64,000 bases of DNA, from the NCBI RefSeq assembly GCF_041021955.1, contig NZ_CP158375.1:3646501-3710500 (forward strand), in the 5' to 3' direction. Position numbers and translations under genes: made by a program. The DNA comes from Caulobacter sp. 73W. GTDB taxonomy: Bacteria > Pseudomonadota > Alphaproteobacteria > Caulobacterales > Caulobacteraceae. The notes beneath the pieces are model-generated. The model saw only the letters and a list, made by a program, of their open reading frames with translations. It was not told the DNA's origin and searched no databases. Shown here piece by piece: positions 53,582 through 64,000 of this stretch. Each line of letters begins with the position of its first letter. Position 1 is the first letter of the stretch.

Positions 53582-55000
53582 TCAGGTGATGAACGCGAAC
53601 GGGGAGACGGGCTTGTTCATCTCGTCGACCAGCAGGGTGCGGTTGATCGGCGCGGCGGCGCGCTGCGGGCAGACCGGACGCTCACAGATCCGGCAGGCGG
53701 GGCCGACCTCCGTCACCGTCGGGCCGGCGAGGTCGAGGCCGCGCGCATGGACCAGCTTCGAGGCGTATTTCAGCTCGCATCCCAGACCGATGGCCAGCTC
53801 GTCCTCCTGGCCGGAATGCAGGCCGGCCACCCGGCGCACGGTGCGGGCCAGGGTGAAATAGCGCTCGCCGTCCGGGGTCTCGATGATCTGGGTGATCGTG
53901 CGGCCCGGGGTCTTGAAGCTGTCGTGGACGTTCCAGCGCGGGCAGGTGCCGCCGAACCGCGAGAAGGGAAAGGCGCCGGCTGCGAACCGCTTGGAGATGT
54001 TTCCCGCCGCATCGACGCGGACCATGAAGAACGGCACGCCCCGGCTGCCGGCGCGGCCCAGGGTTGTCAGCCGCTGGGCGGCCTGTTCGAAGCTGATGCC
54101 GAACCGGGCGCGGACCCGTTCGATGTCGTAGCCGCTGGTTTCCATCGCCTCCAGGAAAGGGGCGTAGGGGGTCATGATCGCGGCGGCCAGATAGTTGGCC
54201 AGGAAGACCTTCAGCAGCTGGCGCGTGGCGCGGTCCGGCGGGCTGAAGCGATCGGCCATGGCGTTGAGCTCGGCGCCGTGCTCCAGCAGTCCCAACTGAT
54301 AGGCCATGGCGAAGGTGCGGCTGGCCGAGGACAGGGTCTCCGACACCATCAGGCGTTTGCGGTGGTGGTCGTAGCGGCGCAGCGAGGCGCTCATCACCTC
54401 GGCCGGCATGACCTTGGTCTGGACGCGATGCTCCTGCTGCAGCCGCTGGCGCAGGGAAGCGGCGAGGTCGTGGGGCTCCGCCGCCAGCGTCTTGCTGATC
54501 GCCTCGGCGGCGGCTTCCAGTTCCTCGAAATAGTTGCGGTGGGAGGCGGCCAGGTCGCGGACCCAGTCGGTGGGCTGCGAGGCGCCGGCGACGGTCTCGC
54601 CGTTGCGCTCCACCGCGCCCAGGTCGATGAGCCGGCCGCGATCCAGATAGCCGCGATAGAGGCGCATGATCGCCTCGGCCACGTCGGGCGAGGCCTCGAG
54701 CAGTTCGGCGATGTCGTGCCGGCTGACGCGGAGGTCGGCGAACATGCTGTCGGAGAACACCTCCTCCAGCCCCGCGCCGCCGCCGGGATCGTCCGCCGAC
54801 AGGGAGCGCAGGTCGATGTCGAACGCCTCGGCCAGCCGCAGCAGAACCTGGGCGGTGACCGGCCGCTGGTTGCGCTCCAGCAGGTTCAGGTAGCTGGCGG
54901 AGACGCCCAGCTGTTCCGCCGTCGCGGCCTGGGTCAGGCCGAGGTCGCGGCGCAGTCTGCGCAGTCGTCCGCCGAGGAAGAGTTTCTTGTCGCCGGCCAT
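53582..55000 (-). CDS. RamB/ScfR-type regulator of acetate/glyoxylate genes
   Basis: A 472-residue short-chain-fatty-acid regulator. HTH (XRE) at about 10-65: LGLTQAATAEQLGVSASYLN. An IrrE/DUF955-like domain occupies the middle and a DUF2083-type C-terminus has CPRWNVHDSF and CRICERPVCPQ, a cysteine cluster that may bind metal or sense redox. Relatives (RamB, MccR, ScfR, PrpR) control isocitrate lyase, malate synthase or propionate genes. Divergent from aceA, so it probably regulates 55141-58595. Confidence 0.92.
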   Translation of the reverse strand: MAGDKKLFLGGRLRRLRRDLGLTQAATAEQLGVSASYLNLLERNQRPVTAQVLLRLAEAFDIDLRSLSADDPGGGAGLEEVFSDSMFADLRVSRHDIAELLEASPDVAEAIMRLYRGYLDRGRLIDLGAVERNGETVAGASQPTDWVRDLAASHRNYFEELEAAAEAISKTLAAEPHDLAASLRQRLQQEHRVQTKVMPAEVMSASLRRYDHHRKRLMVSETLSSASRTFAMAYQLGLLEHGAELNAMADRFSPPDRATRQLLKVFLANYLAAAIMTPYAPFLEAMETSGYDIERVRARFGISFEQAAQRLTTLGRAGSRGVPFFMVRVDAAGNISKRFAAGAFPFSRFGGTCPRWNVHDSFKTPGRTITQIIETPDGERYFTLARTVRRVAGLHSGQEDELAIGLGCELKYASKLVHARGLDLAGPTVTEVGPACRICERPVCPQRAAAPINRTLLVDEMNKPVSPFAFIT

Positions 55001-55001
55001 G

Positions 55002-55033
55002 TGTCACCGTGTAAAGAATTTACACTAGTGACA
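55002..55033. promoter_or_regulatory. Nested operator between the regulator and aceA
   Basis: TGTAAA, GAA, TTTACA (55010-55024) sits inside TGTCAC ... GTGACA (55002-55007 and 55028-55033). The inner dyad extends to GTGTAAA/TTTACAC. It begins 2 bases before the regulator ATG, suiting autorepression, and lies 108 bases before aceA. Confidence 0.65.
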
Positions 55034-55140
55034 GAGTAAAATCATTTCTAGTTGGCTTCAATAGGTTCGCCAGCCGCCGTCCGTCTCGCCAAGGTCGTGT
55101 CCACAAGAGGCCGCCTTGAGCGCCAGCAAGGGACGACGAG

Positions 55141-56760
55141 ATGACGACGCGCAAAACCTATGCCGAGCACCGCGATGAACTGCTTCGCCGCTATCCGTCG
55201 GCCGTGACGCCGGGCGGCGTCGCGATCGACGACATCATCCAGCTGCGCCTGCAGAACACCTTCCCCACGCACCTGGACATCGCGCGGGCCATGGCCCCGG
55301 TCATGCGGGCGGACATGGCGGCCTATGACGCGGACTCGTCGAAGTTCACCCAGTCGCTGGGCTGCTGGTCGGGCTTCCACGCCCAGCAGATGATCAAGTC
55401 GGTCAAGCGCCTGCGCGGCACGACCAAGGGGGCTTATGTCTATCTGTCCGGCTGGATGGTCGCCGGCCTGCGCAATCGCTTCGGCCACCTGCCGGACCAG
55501 TCGATGCACGAGAAGACCTCGGTCGTCGATCTGATCGAGGAGATCTACGTCTCGCTGCGCCAGGCCGACGAGGTCGCGGTCAACGACCTGTTCAAGGCCC
55601 TGAAGCAGGCGCGGGAGGACGGCGACGCCGTCGCCCAGCAGGCGGCGATCAAGGCCATCGACAACTTCGAGACCCACGTCGTCCCGATCATCGCCGACAT
55701 CGACGCCGGCTTCGGCAACGAGCACGCGACCTATCTTCTGGCCAAGGAGATGATCAAGGCCGGCGCCTGCTGCCTGCAGATCGAGAACCAGGTCTCGGAC
55801 GCCAAGCAATGCGGCCACCAGGACGGCAAGGTCACGGTCCCGCGCGAGGACTTCATCGAGAAGCTGCGCGCCTGCCGCCTGGCCTTCGAGGAGCTGGGCG
55901 TCGACGACGGCGTCATCGTCGCCCGCACCGACAGCCTGGGCGCGGGCCTGACCCAGAAGGTGCCGGTCAGCCAGTCCGAAGGCGACCTGGCCGCCGACTA
56001 CATCAAGTGGCTGAAGACCGAACCGATCACCACGGATGCCCCTCTGCGCGAGGGTGAGCTGGCGATCTACAAGGACGGCGACTTCGTCCGGCCGGTGCGC
56101 ATGCCCAACGGGCTGTTCGCCTTCCAGGAAGGCTCGGGCCGCGCCCGCGTGGTCGAGGACTGCATCGCGTCGCTGACCGAGGGCGGCGCTGACCTGCTGT
56201 GGATCGAGACCGACACGCCGAACGTCGACGAGATCGCGGCCATGGTCGCGGAGATCCGCCAGGCCGTTCCGAACGCCAAGCTGACCTACAACAACTCGCC
56301 GTCGTTCAACTGGACCCTGAACCTGCGCAACCAGGTCCGCGCCCAGTGGGTGGCCGAGGGCAAGATCCATCCGGACAGCTATCCCGAGGGCGCGTCCCTG
56401 ATGTCGGCGGAATTCGACGGCACGGACCTGGGCCGCGAGGCGGACGAACGCCTGGCCCGCTTCCAGGTCGACATCGCCGCCCGGGCCGGGGTGTTCCACA
56501 ACCTGATCACCCTGCCGACCTTCCACCTGACGGCCAAGAGCATGGACGAGCTGTCGCGCGGGTACTTCGGCGAGGATCGCATGAAGGCCTACGTCAACTC
56601 GGTCCAGCGCGAGGAAATCCGTCGGGGCGTCTCGGCCGTGAAGCACCAGCACGAGGTCGGCTCGGACCTCGGCGACACCTTCAAGGAGATGGTCGCCGGC
56701 GAGCGCGCCCTGAAGGCCGGCGGCCACGGCAACACCATGAACCAGTTCGCAGCAGAGTAG
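55141..56760 (+). CDS. aceA: Isocitrate lyase
   Basis: A 539-residue enzyme splitting isocitrate to glyoxylate and succinate. The active-site loop reads DAKQCGHQDGK, the KQCGH variant of the longer ICL subfamily (as in Pseudomonas) in place of KKCGH. VVPIIADIDAGFGNE and QIENQVSD bind magnesium and substrate; TYNNSPSFNW follows. First gene of an aceA-small gene-aceB run, used on acetate or fatty acids. Confidence 0.96.
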   Translation: MTTRKTYAEHRDELLRRYPSAVTPGGVAIDDIIQLRLQNTFPTHLDIARAMAPVMRADMAAYDADSSKFTQSLGCWSGFHAQQMIKSVKRLRGTTKGAYVYLSGWMVAGLRNRFGHLPDQSMHEKTSVVDLIEEIYVSLRQADEVAVNDLFKALKQAREDGDAVAQQAAIKAIDNFETHVVPIIADIDAGFGNEHATYLLAKEMIKAGACCLQIENQVSDAKQCGHQDGKVTVPREDFIEKLRACRLAFEELGVDDGVIVARTDSLGAGLTQKVPVSQSEGDLAADYIKWLKTEPITTDAPLREGELAIYKDGDFVRPVRMPNGLFAFQEGSGRARVVEDCIASLTEGGADLLWIETDTPNVDEIAAMVAEIRQAVPNAKLTYNNSPSFNWTLNLRNQVRAQWVAEGKIHPDSYPEGASLMSAEFDGTDLGREADERLARFQVDIAARAGVFHNLITLPTFHLTAKSMDELSRGYFGEDRMKAYVNSVQREEIRRGVSAVKHQHEVGSDLGDTFKEMVAGERALKAGGHGNTMNQFAAE

Positions 56761-56772
56761 GGAGCACGCACC

Positions 56773-56997
56773 ATGGAACTGCAATTTTCCCCCACGCCGA
56801 TGCCTGATTCCAGCGACGAGCAGCGCGCCGTCCACCGCGTCGCCGAGGCGGTCCACCGCCTCAACGAAGCGGTTCGCCGCGCCACGGAAGCAGGCTATTC
56901 CGTCGAACTGGTGCGGACCTCCCGCATCCACGACGGAGCGGGCAACTGGGGCGACCAGATCGTCCCGACCGTTCGTGGCGCGACCGCCGCGTCCTGA
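56773..56997 (+). CDS. Small protein between aceA and aceB
   Basis: A 74-residue soluble protein I do not recognise. Residues ~15-45 are helical (EQRAVHRVAEAVHRLNEAVRR), then EAGYSVELVRTSRIHDGAGNWGDQIVPTV. It has no signal peptide or cysteines. 12 bases after aceA and 17 before aceB, with GGGAG upstream, so it is surely in the operon. It might bind or tune one of the glyoxylate enzymes; this is inference. Confidence 0.8.
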   Translation: MELQFSPTPMPDSSDEQRAVHRVAEAVHRLNEAVRRATEAGYSVELVRTSRIHDGAGNWGDQIVPTVRGATAAS

Positions 56998-57014
56998 TCT
57001 TCGGAGAGCCAAGA

Positions 57015-58595
57015 ATGCCCCTGGACCACGCCGCCCATCATCAAATCGTCGGCCCCGTCGAAGGCCGCGCCGCCGAAGTGCTCACGCCCGAAGCGATCAG
57101 CTTCGTGGCTGACCTTCACCGCCGCTTCAACGCGCGGCGCAAGGCGCTGCTGGAGGCCCGCCAGGCCCGTCAGGCCCGCTTCGACGCGGGCGAGCTGCCG
57201 GACTTCCTGGCGGAGACGGCCGAGGTGCGGGCGGCGGACTGGGTGGTCGCCCCGCTGCCGGCCGACCTGCTGGACCGTCGGGTGGAGATCACCGGGCCGG
57301 TCGACCGCAAGATGATCATCAACGCGCTGAACAGCGGCGCGAAGGTGTTCATGGCCGACTTCGAGGACGCCACGGCGCCGACCTGGGACAACGTCGTCTC
57401 CGGCCAGGTGAACCTGAAGGATCGCTGGGCCGGCTCGCTGTCCCACACCGATCCGAAGTCGGGCAAGTCCTACGCCCTGGGGGCGAACCCGGCCGTCCTG
57501 CTGGTGCGGCCGCGCGGCTGGCACCTGCCGGAGCGGCACATGGAGGTGGATGGCGAGGCTGTCAGCGGCGCGCTGTTCGACTTCGGGCTCTACGTCTTCC
57601 ACAACGCCCACGCCGCTCTGGCGCAGGGTTCGGGGCCTTACTTCTATCTGCCCAAGCTGGAGAGCCATCTCGAGGCGCGGCTGTGGAACGACGTCTTCGT
57701 CCACGCCCAGCAGGCGCTCGACATCCCGCAGGGTTCGATCAAGGCCACCGTGCTGATCGAGACCATCCCCGCGGCGTTCGAGATGGACGAGATCCTCTAT
57801 GAACTGCGCGAGCATGCCGCCGGTCTGAATTGCGGCCGCTGGGACTACATCTTCTCGTTCATCAAGCGCCTGGGGCGGCGGGCCGAATTCCTGACCCCCG
57901 ACCGGTCGGCCATGGTCATGGGCAAGGCGTTCCTCGGCGCCTATTCGCTGAAGCTGATCCAGACCTGCCACCGCCGCGGCGCCTTCGCCATGGGCGGCAT
58001 GGCGGCCCAGATTCCGGTCAAGGACGACCCGGCCGCCAACGCCGCCGCCTTCGATCGCGTGCGGGCCGACAAGGAGCGTGAGGCCAACGCCGGCCACGAC
58101 GGCACCTGGGTGGCGCATCCGGACCTGGTTCCGGTCGCCCTGGAGGTGTTCGACCGCGTGATGCCGCAGCCCAACCAACTGGACCGCAAGCTGGAGGACG
58201 TGCGCATCAGCCAGCAGGAGATGCTGCAGCTCCACGACGGGCAGCGTTCCGAAGCCGGCGTGCGCGAGAGCATCCGGGTCGGCGTCCGCTATACCGAAGC
58301 CTGGCTGGCCGGGCGGGGCGCCGTGCCGCTGTACAACCTGATGGAGGATGCGGCGACGGCCGAGATCTGCCGCACGCAGCTGTGGCAGTGGGTGCGCCTG
58401 GGCGCGCGGCTGGACGACGGCCGCCTGATCGACCGGGCCCTGTTCGACCAGCTGCTGGCCGAAGAGGTCGCCGAGATCCAGGCCCGCTTCAAGTCGGAGC
58501 GCCTGGACGCGGCGGTCGACCTCTTCTCGCGGATGGTGCTGGCGGAGGAACTGGAAGAGTTCCTGACCCTGCCGGCCTATGAACTGATCGTCTGA
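57015..58595 (+). CDS. aceB: Malate synthase A
   Basis: A 526-residue malate synthase of the short A type (GlcB is ~720). RRVEITGPVDRKMIINALNS, FMADFEDATAPTWDN and LLVRPRGWHLPERHM are conserved, with Arg for glyoxylate and a later LIETIPAAFEMDEILYELR holding the magnesium Glu. SGLNCGRWDY-type AAGLNCGRWDYIFS and GGMAAQIPVK also present. Completes the glyoxylate shunt with aceA. Confidence 0.96.
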   Translation: MPLDHAAHHQIVGPVEGRAAEVLTPEAISFVADLHRRFNARRKALLEARQARQARFDAGELPDFLAETAEVRAADWVVAPLPADLLDRRVEITGPVDRKMIINALNSGAKVFMADFEDATAPTWDNVVSGQVNLKDRWAGSLSHTDPKSGKSYALGANPAVLLVRPRGWHLPERHMEVDGEAVSGALFDFGLYVFHNAHAALAQGSGPYFYLPKLESHLEARLWNDVFVHAQQALDIPQGSIKATVLIETIPAAFEMDEILYELREHAAGLNCGRWDYIFSFIKRLGRRAEFLTPDRSAMVMGKAFLGAYSLKLIQTCHRRGAFAMGGMAAQIPVKDDPAANAAAFDRVRADKEREANAGHDGTWVAHPDLVPVALEVFDRVMPQPNQLDRKLEDVRISQQEMLQLHDGQRSEAGVRESIRVGVRYTEAWLAGRGAVPLYNLMEDAATAEICRTQLWQWVRLGARLDDGRLIDRALFDQLLAEEVAEIQARFKSERLDAAVDLFSRMVLAEELEEFLTLPAYELIV

Positions 58596-58603
58596 GCGGA
58601 CGC

Positions 58604-58636
58604 GACGGGAGCGGCGGCGCTGCTCCCGTCCTTTTC
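58604..58636 (+). terminator. Intrinsic terminator of the aceA-aceB operon
   Basis: GACGGGAGC (58604-58612), 9-base loop, GCTCCCGTC (58622-58630), then CTTTTCC. 9 bases after the aceB stop. Confidence 0.8.
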
Positions 58637-58655
58637 CGAGTTGGCCTTTCCGTCG

Positions 58656-61100
58656 TCAGGCGCCGCCGAACCGCTTGGTCAAGACCACGCTGACCGTGCG
58701 GGGGCTGGGCGGGTTGTTGAAGGGATCAAAGCCCAGAACGCCGTCGACCACGGTCGGCGGCCTTTGGGTGAAGGCGTTGGCAACGACGATCTGAAGCTCG
58801 CTGTCGGCAAGCCAGGGCTTGTTTGACCGGACGCCCAGATCGAAACCGACGAACAGGGCGGTGGTCGTGAAGGAGCCGAGCTTGCGCGGTGTGCGGCCGG
58901 CGCGATTGTCGGTGAAGCCGTCCACATAGTTCACCACCGCGCCGACCGAGAAGCCGTCGCGTCCCCAGAGGGCCGTGCCGTTGAGGCGCAGGTCGGAGGG
59001 CTGGGCGTAGCCGTCGAGGCGAGAGATGGCTTCGCCGCCCGGCGCCTTCAGATCCAGGTTGAGGATGTACTGGCCGGTGATCTTGAAACTGGCCTGGCCA
59101 TCGAACAGCGGCCTGTCATAGGCGAGGTCGAAATCGAAACCGTCGGTGGATTCGACGCCGAAGTTCTGCGCCCGAATGTCGGCGATCACCTGCACCTGGG
59201 ACAGGATGTCCAGCGGCACGGCCGCAGCGTTGTCGTACAGGACCAGCTCTCCGCCGGCCACGAAAGGCAGGTTGGATGAGAAGCGGCGGAAGACGGCGGG
59301 GTTGTTCACGACCTGCCGCACCTGCTCCAGACTCGGCTTGGCGACATTGAAGACCTGCATGTCCTTCAGCATCGCGGCGTCGTCTTGCGAGGGGACGCCC
59401 ACCCGGCCGGATATCTTGATCCGGTAGTAGTTGGCCTTGACCATCAGGCCGGGCGCAAAGCTGGGGGCATAGTCGAAGCCGACCGTGAACGTGTCGGCGT
59501 CCTGGGTGCGAAGATCGGGATTGGCGCCGGCCCGGTACAGAACCACGGCGTTGCCCGCGGCCAGGGCGGGGTTCTGATCCGCGGGGTTGAGAAATCCGTA
59601 CCGATTATCCCAGAAGCTGACCTGCTCGGCGATGCCGATGGTGTCCCGGAAGCGCGGCACAAGGAACGAGCGCGCATAGGTCCCGCGAAGGGCCAGGGAG
59701 CGGTCGATCTGCCAGCGCAGCCCGATCTTCGGAGCCAGGGCCTCGTCGGCGCCGATGTCCTCGTAGCGGGCGGCGGCGGACAGGGTCAGCGCCCGCATGA
59801 GCGGGAGGTTCTGCTCTGGCCCGATGACGGGGACGTTCAACTCGCCAAAGACCGACTTCACCTTCCGCGTCGCGCCGTTGCGGTTGAAGAAGATCGTCGC
59901 GTCCGTCCACAGCTTCTCGGATCGGAACTGCGCGCCGCCGGCGGCCAGGACCGGGCCGGCCGGCAGGGTGAAGAGGGCGGTCTGGCCGGTGAGGTCGGCG
60001 ACGAACAGCGTGTTGGTGTAGCGCCGGGCGCTGGCCAGGCGAGGACCCGTGAAGGCTTGGCTCTTGCTGCGGTTGCGGTGGTAGTCGAGGTTCAGGTCGA
60101 TGGAGGTCGCGCCTTCGCCCTGCCAGCGCGCGCCGTTGTAGACGGAGTAGCCGCTCGTCATGGCCTTGAAGTGGCGATTGCTCCGCGGCTCATCGACATA
60201 GATCTGGCGGGCGTCGCGGTCGCGCTGGAAGGTCGAGGCGTCGGACCAGATGGTGAAGTGGCCGAACCGCTGCTTGAAGCCGGCATAGAGCCCGCCAAGA
60301 TCCTCACCCGGCAGCTGGGTGATCTGCAGCTCGTGGCCAGAGACCATGATCGGCTCGTCCACGAAGGGCGAGCGCGACTGGTACATGGCCATGCCGTAGA
60401 CCTCGCCGCTGTCCCAGGATTGGCCGCCCAGCACGCTGGCCTCCCAGTTGCCCGCGCCGGTCTGGGTTGTGGCCGAGCCGCGCAGGCGGACCTCGACGCC
60501 GTCGGGCGCGTCGCGGGTGACGATGTTGACCACCCCGGCCACCGCGTCCGCGCCATATGTAGCCGAAGCCCCGTCCGGGATGATGTCGATGCGCTTGATG
60601 AGCGCCGAGGGGATGACCGAGACGGTCGGTGCTTCGACCATGCCGACCGCCGGCAGGCGACGGCCGTTCAGCAAGGTCAGGGTCGCATCGGACGCCAGGC
60701 CTCGCAGAGAGAAGCTCGCGAAGCCGTCGAACTGGTTGTAGGCCGTGCCCCGCCCCAAGGTGGAGCCGACCTGCGCGGCGCTGCTGCCGAAGTCGCTCAG
60801 ATCACCCGTGAAGTTCTGCGGGATGGTCAGCATGTACTCCGACACCGAACCCGCGCCGGAGTGGACGATGTCGGCCTGGCCATGGGTGAAGAGGGGGCTG
60901 GCCATGTACTCCTTCGGCAGGCTGCGGATCAGCGAACCGGTGACGACGAGGGCGTCGACATCGCCTTCCTCATCGGGTGCGGACGCCGCTTGCGGGCGAC
61001 CCGTCGCGCGCGAAACTTCCCGAGCGTCCTGGGCTGAGGCTCCCGCGGCCCCGCTGATCAAGGACGCTGCTGCAAACCCACTGACGATGAAACGACGCAC
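58656..61100 (-). CDS. TonB-dependent receptor, possibly for zinc
   Basis: An 814-residue outer-membrane receptor. Signal peptide 1-23 (LISGAAGASA), TonB-box-like VDALVVTGSLI, plug with SLRGLASDATLTLLNGRR, IKRIDIIPDGASATYGADAV and AGVVNIVTRD, barrel ending VLTKRFGGA. This plug type (LLNGRR...YGADAVAGVVN) usually marks generic nutrient receptors, but a Zur-like box just upstream suggests zinc limitation induces it, like ZnuK/ZnuL of Caulobacter. No Znu transporter in the window. Confidence 0.92.
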   Translation of the reverse strand: MRRFIVSGFAAASLISGAAGASAQDAREVSRATGRPQAASAPDEEGDVDALVVTGSLIRSLPKEYMASPLFTHGQADIVHSGAGSVSEYMLTIPQNFTGDLSDFGSSAAQVGSTLGRGTAYNQFDGFASFSLRGLASDATLTLLNGRRLPAVGMVEAPTVSVIPSALIKRIDIIPDGASATYGADAVAGVVNIVTRDAPDGVEVRLRGSATTQTGAGNWEASVLGGQSWDSGEVYGMAMYQSRSPFVDEPIMVSGHELQITQLPGEDLGGLYAGFKQRFGHFTIWSDASTFQRDRDARQIYVDEPRSNRHFKAMTSGYSVYNGARWQGEGATSIDLNLDYHRNRSKSQAFTGPRLASARRYTNTLFVADLTGQTALFTLPAGPVLAAGGAQFRSEKLWTDATIFFNRNGATRKVKSVFGELNVPVIGPEQNLPLMRALTLSAAARYEDIGADEALAPKIGLRWQIDRSLALRGTYARSFLVPRFRDTIGIAEQVSFWDNRYGFLNPADQNPALAAGNAVVLYRAGANPDLRTQDADTFTVGFDYAPSFAPGLMVKANYYRIKISGRVGVPSQDDAAMLKDMQVFNVAKPSLEQVRQVVNNPAVFRRFSSNLPFVAGGELVLYDNAAAVPLDILSQVQVIADIRAQNFGVESTDGFDFDLAYDRPLFDGQASFKITGQYILNLDLKAPGGEAISRLDGYAQPSDLRLNGTALWGRDGFSVGAVVNYVDGFTDNRAGRTPRKLGSFTTTALFVGFDLGVRSNKPWLADSELQIVVANAFTQRPPTVVDGVLGFDPFNNPPSPRTVSVVLTKRFGGA

Positions 61101-61124
61101 GACTGATGCCCCCAGAATGATTCT

Positions 61125-61137
61125 GTTATGTTATAAC
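61125..61137 (-). promoter_or_regulatory. Zur-like box
   Basis: GTTAT, GTT, ATAAC: the alphaproteobacterial Zur pattern GTTATnnnATAAC as I recall it. It is 24 bases before the receptor start on the - strand, a repression-ready position. Confidence 0.55.
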
Positions 61138-61266
61138 GTCCTATTTCTGGGATTGAGCCGATGTCAACCGACGTGGGCATGGCAAGTCGGGCGCACGCGC
61201 GGATTGCGCGTCGCCTGACGAGGACTGCATTTCGGGGAGGCAGAGCGGCGCGCTGAGGCGCAGGCG

Positions 61267-61521
61267 CTAGGCGGCGGGGCCGGCTTTGCCGAACCGGAAC
61301 TCAGCCGCCAGGCTGGTCAGGGCGGCGAGGGTGAAGCCGGCGGTGACGAAGCAGGCGGGGCAATGGCCGGCGAACGCGAAGGCGTCCTGCGGCGAGGCGC
61401 ACAGCGGTCCCGCCATCAGGCGCGGCGCGGCCTGCCAGAACGCGACGGTCCAGCTGACGACCGACGCGGTGGCGAACCACGGGGTGAGCTGGCGGGGAAG
61501 TTGGGCGTGGATCGCCGGCAT
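61267..61521 (-). CDS. Small membrane protein divergent from ccoN
   Basis: An 84-residue protein I do not recognise: two hydrophobic segments, about 14-34 (TPWFATASVVSWTVAFWQAA) and 58-77, with HCPACF (a CxxC) between. The CxxC could bind heme or a metal or form a disulfide, but this is unproven. ATG at 61521 has GGGAG 6 bases upstream; the frame is open to 61587. Divergent from ccoN and close to the FixK box, so it may be a cbb3-linked protein. Confidence 0.65.
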   Translation of the reverse strand: MPAIHAQLPRQLTPWFATASVVSWTVAFWQAAPRLMAGPLCASPQDAFAFAGHCPACFVTAGFTLAALTSLAAEFRFGKAGPAA

Positions 61522-61573
61522 TGGGGACTCCCAGGAGGACGCCCCTACATTCACCAGTGGGCCGAGCTCGGCT

Positions 61574-61587
61574 TTGACAAGGATCAA
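61574..61587 (+). promoter_or_regulatory. FNR/FixK box upstream of ccoN
   Basis: TTGAC, AAGG, ATCAA differs from TTGAT-N4-ATCAA by one base. It centres 63 bases before the ccoN ATG, suiting activation under low oxygen. Confidence 0.75.
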
Positions 61588-61643
61588 TGTGGGTTGGGGG
61601 CCATCATGAGACTCGGCGGTGAGGTTCGCTCAACGGAGTCCGA

Positions 61644-63311
<1,668 letters not shown>

Positions 63312-63318
63312 GGTTCCG

Positions 63319-64000
63319 ATGTCTCACTGGAAACACCACGCCAAGTTCGAACGGCATTCGCTGCTGCTCGTCCTCGGCATCGTCGTGGTCGTCTCGATCG
63401 GCGGCCTTGTGGAGATCGCTCCGCTATTCTGGCTGAAGAGCACGGTCGAGAAGGTGGAGGGCGTTCGTCCCTACACCCCGCTCGAACAGGCCGGGCGCGA
63501 CATCTATGTCCGCGAGGGCTGCTACGTCTGCCACTCGCAGATGGTTCGTCCCCTGCGTGACGAGGTCGAGCGCTACGGCCACTACAGCCTGGCGGCCGAG
63601 AGCATGTACGACCACCCCTTCCAATGGGGCTCCAAGCGCACGGGCCCCGACCTGGCGCGCGGGGGCGGGAAGTACTCGGACGCCTGGCACCGCGACCACC
63701 TGATCGACCCGCGCTCGGTCGTGCCAGAATCCGTCATGCCGCCCTACAAGTTCCTGGCGGAGAAGGAGCTCGACTACCACGACATCGGCGATCGCATGAG
63801 GGCGCTGCGCGTGGTGGGGGCGCCCTACAGCGACGAGGACATCGCCAAGGCCAAGCAGGACCTGCAGGCCCAGGCCGACCCCTACTCGGCCGACGCCATC
63901 GATCTGCGCAAGCGCTACGGCGACAAGGTGGTCAACCGCGACTTCGACGGCGATCCCAACAAGATCACCGAGATGGACGCCGTCATCGCCTACCTGCAGA
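63319..64000 (+). CDS. ccoO: Cytochrome cbb3 oxidase subunit II (3' end outside window)
   Basis: The 227 visible residues show an N-terminal anchor (13-33) and a single c-type heme motif CYVCH (68-72) with the axial Met region SVMPPYKF. It carries electrons from CcoP to CcoN. The frame runs off the window edge without a stop; GGTTCCG before the ATG is a weak ribosome-binding site. ccoQ and ccoP probably follow outside. Confidence 0.97.
   Translation, partial: MSHWKHHAKFERHSLLLVLGIVVVVSIGGLVEIAPLFWLKSTVEKVEGVRPYTPLEQAGRDIYVREGCYVCHSQMVRPLRDEVERYGHYSLAAESMYDHPFQWGSKRTGPDLARGGGKYSDAWHRDHLIDPRSVVPESVMPPYKFLAEKELDYHDIGDRMRALRVVGAPYSDEDIAKAKQDLQAQADPYSADAIDLRKRYGDKVVNRDFDGDPNKITEMDAVIAYLQ

Noticed and set aside
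55048-57012. 654-aa open frame on - across aceA
   Set aside because: Antisense shadow of a high-GC gene, no motif or ribosome-binding site.

Overview
This is a high-GC alphaproteobacterial chromosome segment. The SUF gene order, four TonB-dependent receptors, the otsBA and gatCAB loci, the FixK-type ccoNO promoter and the degenerate dihydroorotase beside pyrB all point to Caulobacterales (Caulobacter, Brevundimonas or Phenylobacterium-like). The genus is an inference. There is no phage, integrase, transposase or CRISPR array. The window is chromosomal core with small accessory pieces.

Layout. 1-7437 (+): an Fe-S assembly operon (5'-cut IscS/NifS-type desulfurase, sufB-C-D-S-T-A) running by stop/start overlaps into a GFA-like zinc protein, a family 9 glycosyltransferase and a DUF6165 protein. 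7595-9514 (+): a GGDEF protein and an enoyl-CoA hydratase. 9518-15871 (-): an RhlE-type helicase, otsB-otsA (trehalose) and parE. 16095-20014: a pair of secreted amidohydrolases (-), one without its metal ligands, divergent from a PadR regulator and HAAS-like membrane protein (+). 20073-21860 (-): glnB-glnA. 22092-25368 (+): a thiolase-like protein, a histidine phosphatase, NAD(P)HX dehydratase and a small exported protein. 25521-30971 (+): two TonB receptors flanking tRNA-Leu(UAG). 31315-33873 (+): tig, a thioesterase and clpP. 33931-35773: ampR divergent from a class A beta-lactamase. 35800-44224: a nucleosidase (+), a small conserved protein (+) and, on the - strand, ruvX, pyrB, pyrC-like, plsY, dprA and topA. 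44308-47559 (+): gatCAB. 47677-49648: an RcnB-like protein, a GST, a Sel1-like small protein and tRNA-Ser(GCU). 49699-55000 (-): a RamB/ScfR-type regulator, a DUF2946-like protein, a siderophore-type TonB receptor and a PepSY membrane protein. 55141-58595 (+): aceA, an unnamed 74-aa gene and aceB (glyoxylate shunt). 58656-61100 (-): a TonB receptor behind a Zur-like box. 61267-64000: a small membrane protein (-) divergent from ccoN-ccoO (cbb3 oxidase, cut by the window end) with an FNR/FixK box.

Shared logic. Several modules pair a regulator or operator with its target: AmpR with bla, the RamB-like regulator with aceA-aceB, a Zur-like box with a TonB receptor, a FixK-like box with ccoN, and PadR with the HAAS protein. 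Several leaders (the hydratase gene, the second TonB receptor gene, pyrB and bla) can fold hairpins over their ribosome-binding site. Two amidohydrolase-fold proteins (16095-17453 and 41327-42628) have lost the metal-binding HxH and sit beside a partner enzyme.

No wholly new system is proven. The best candidates for undescribed biology are the 74-aa protein between aceA and aceB, the GT9-DUF6165 tail of the SUF operon, the active/degenerate amidohydrolase pair, and the 84-aa membrane protein divergent from ccoN.
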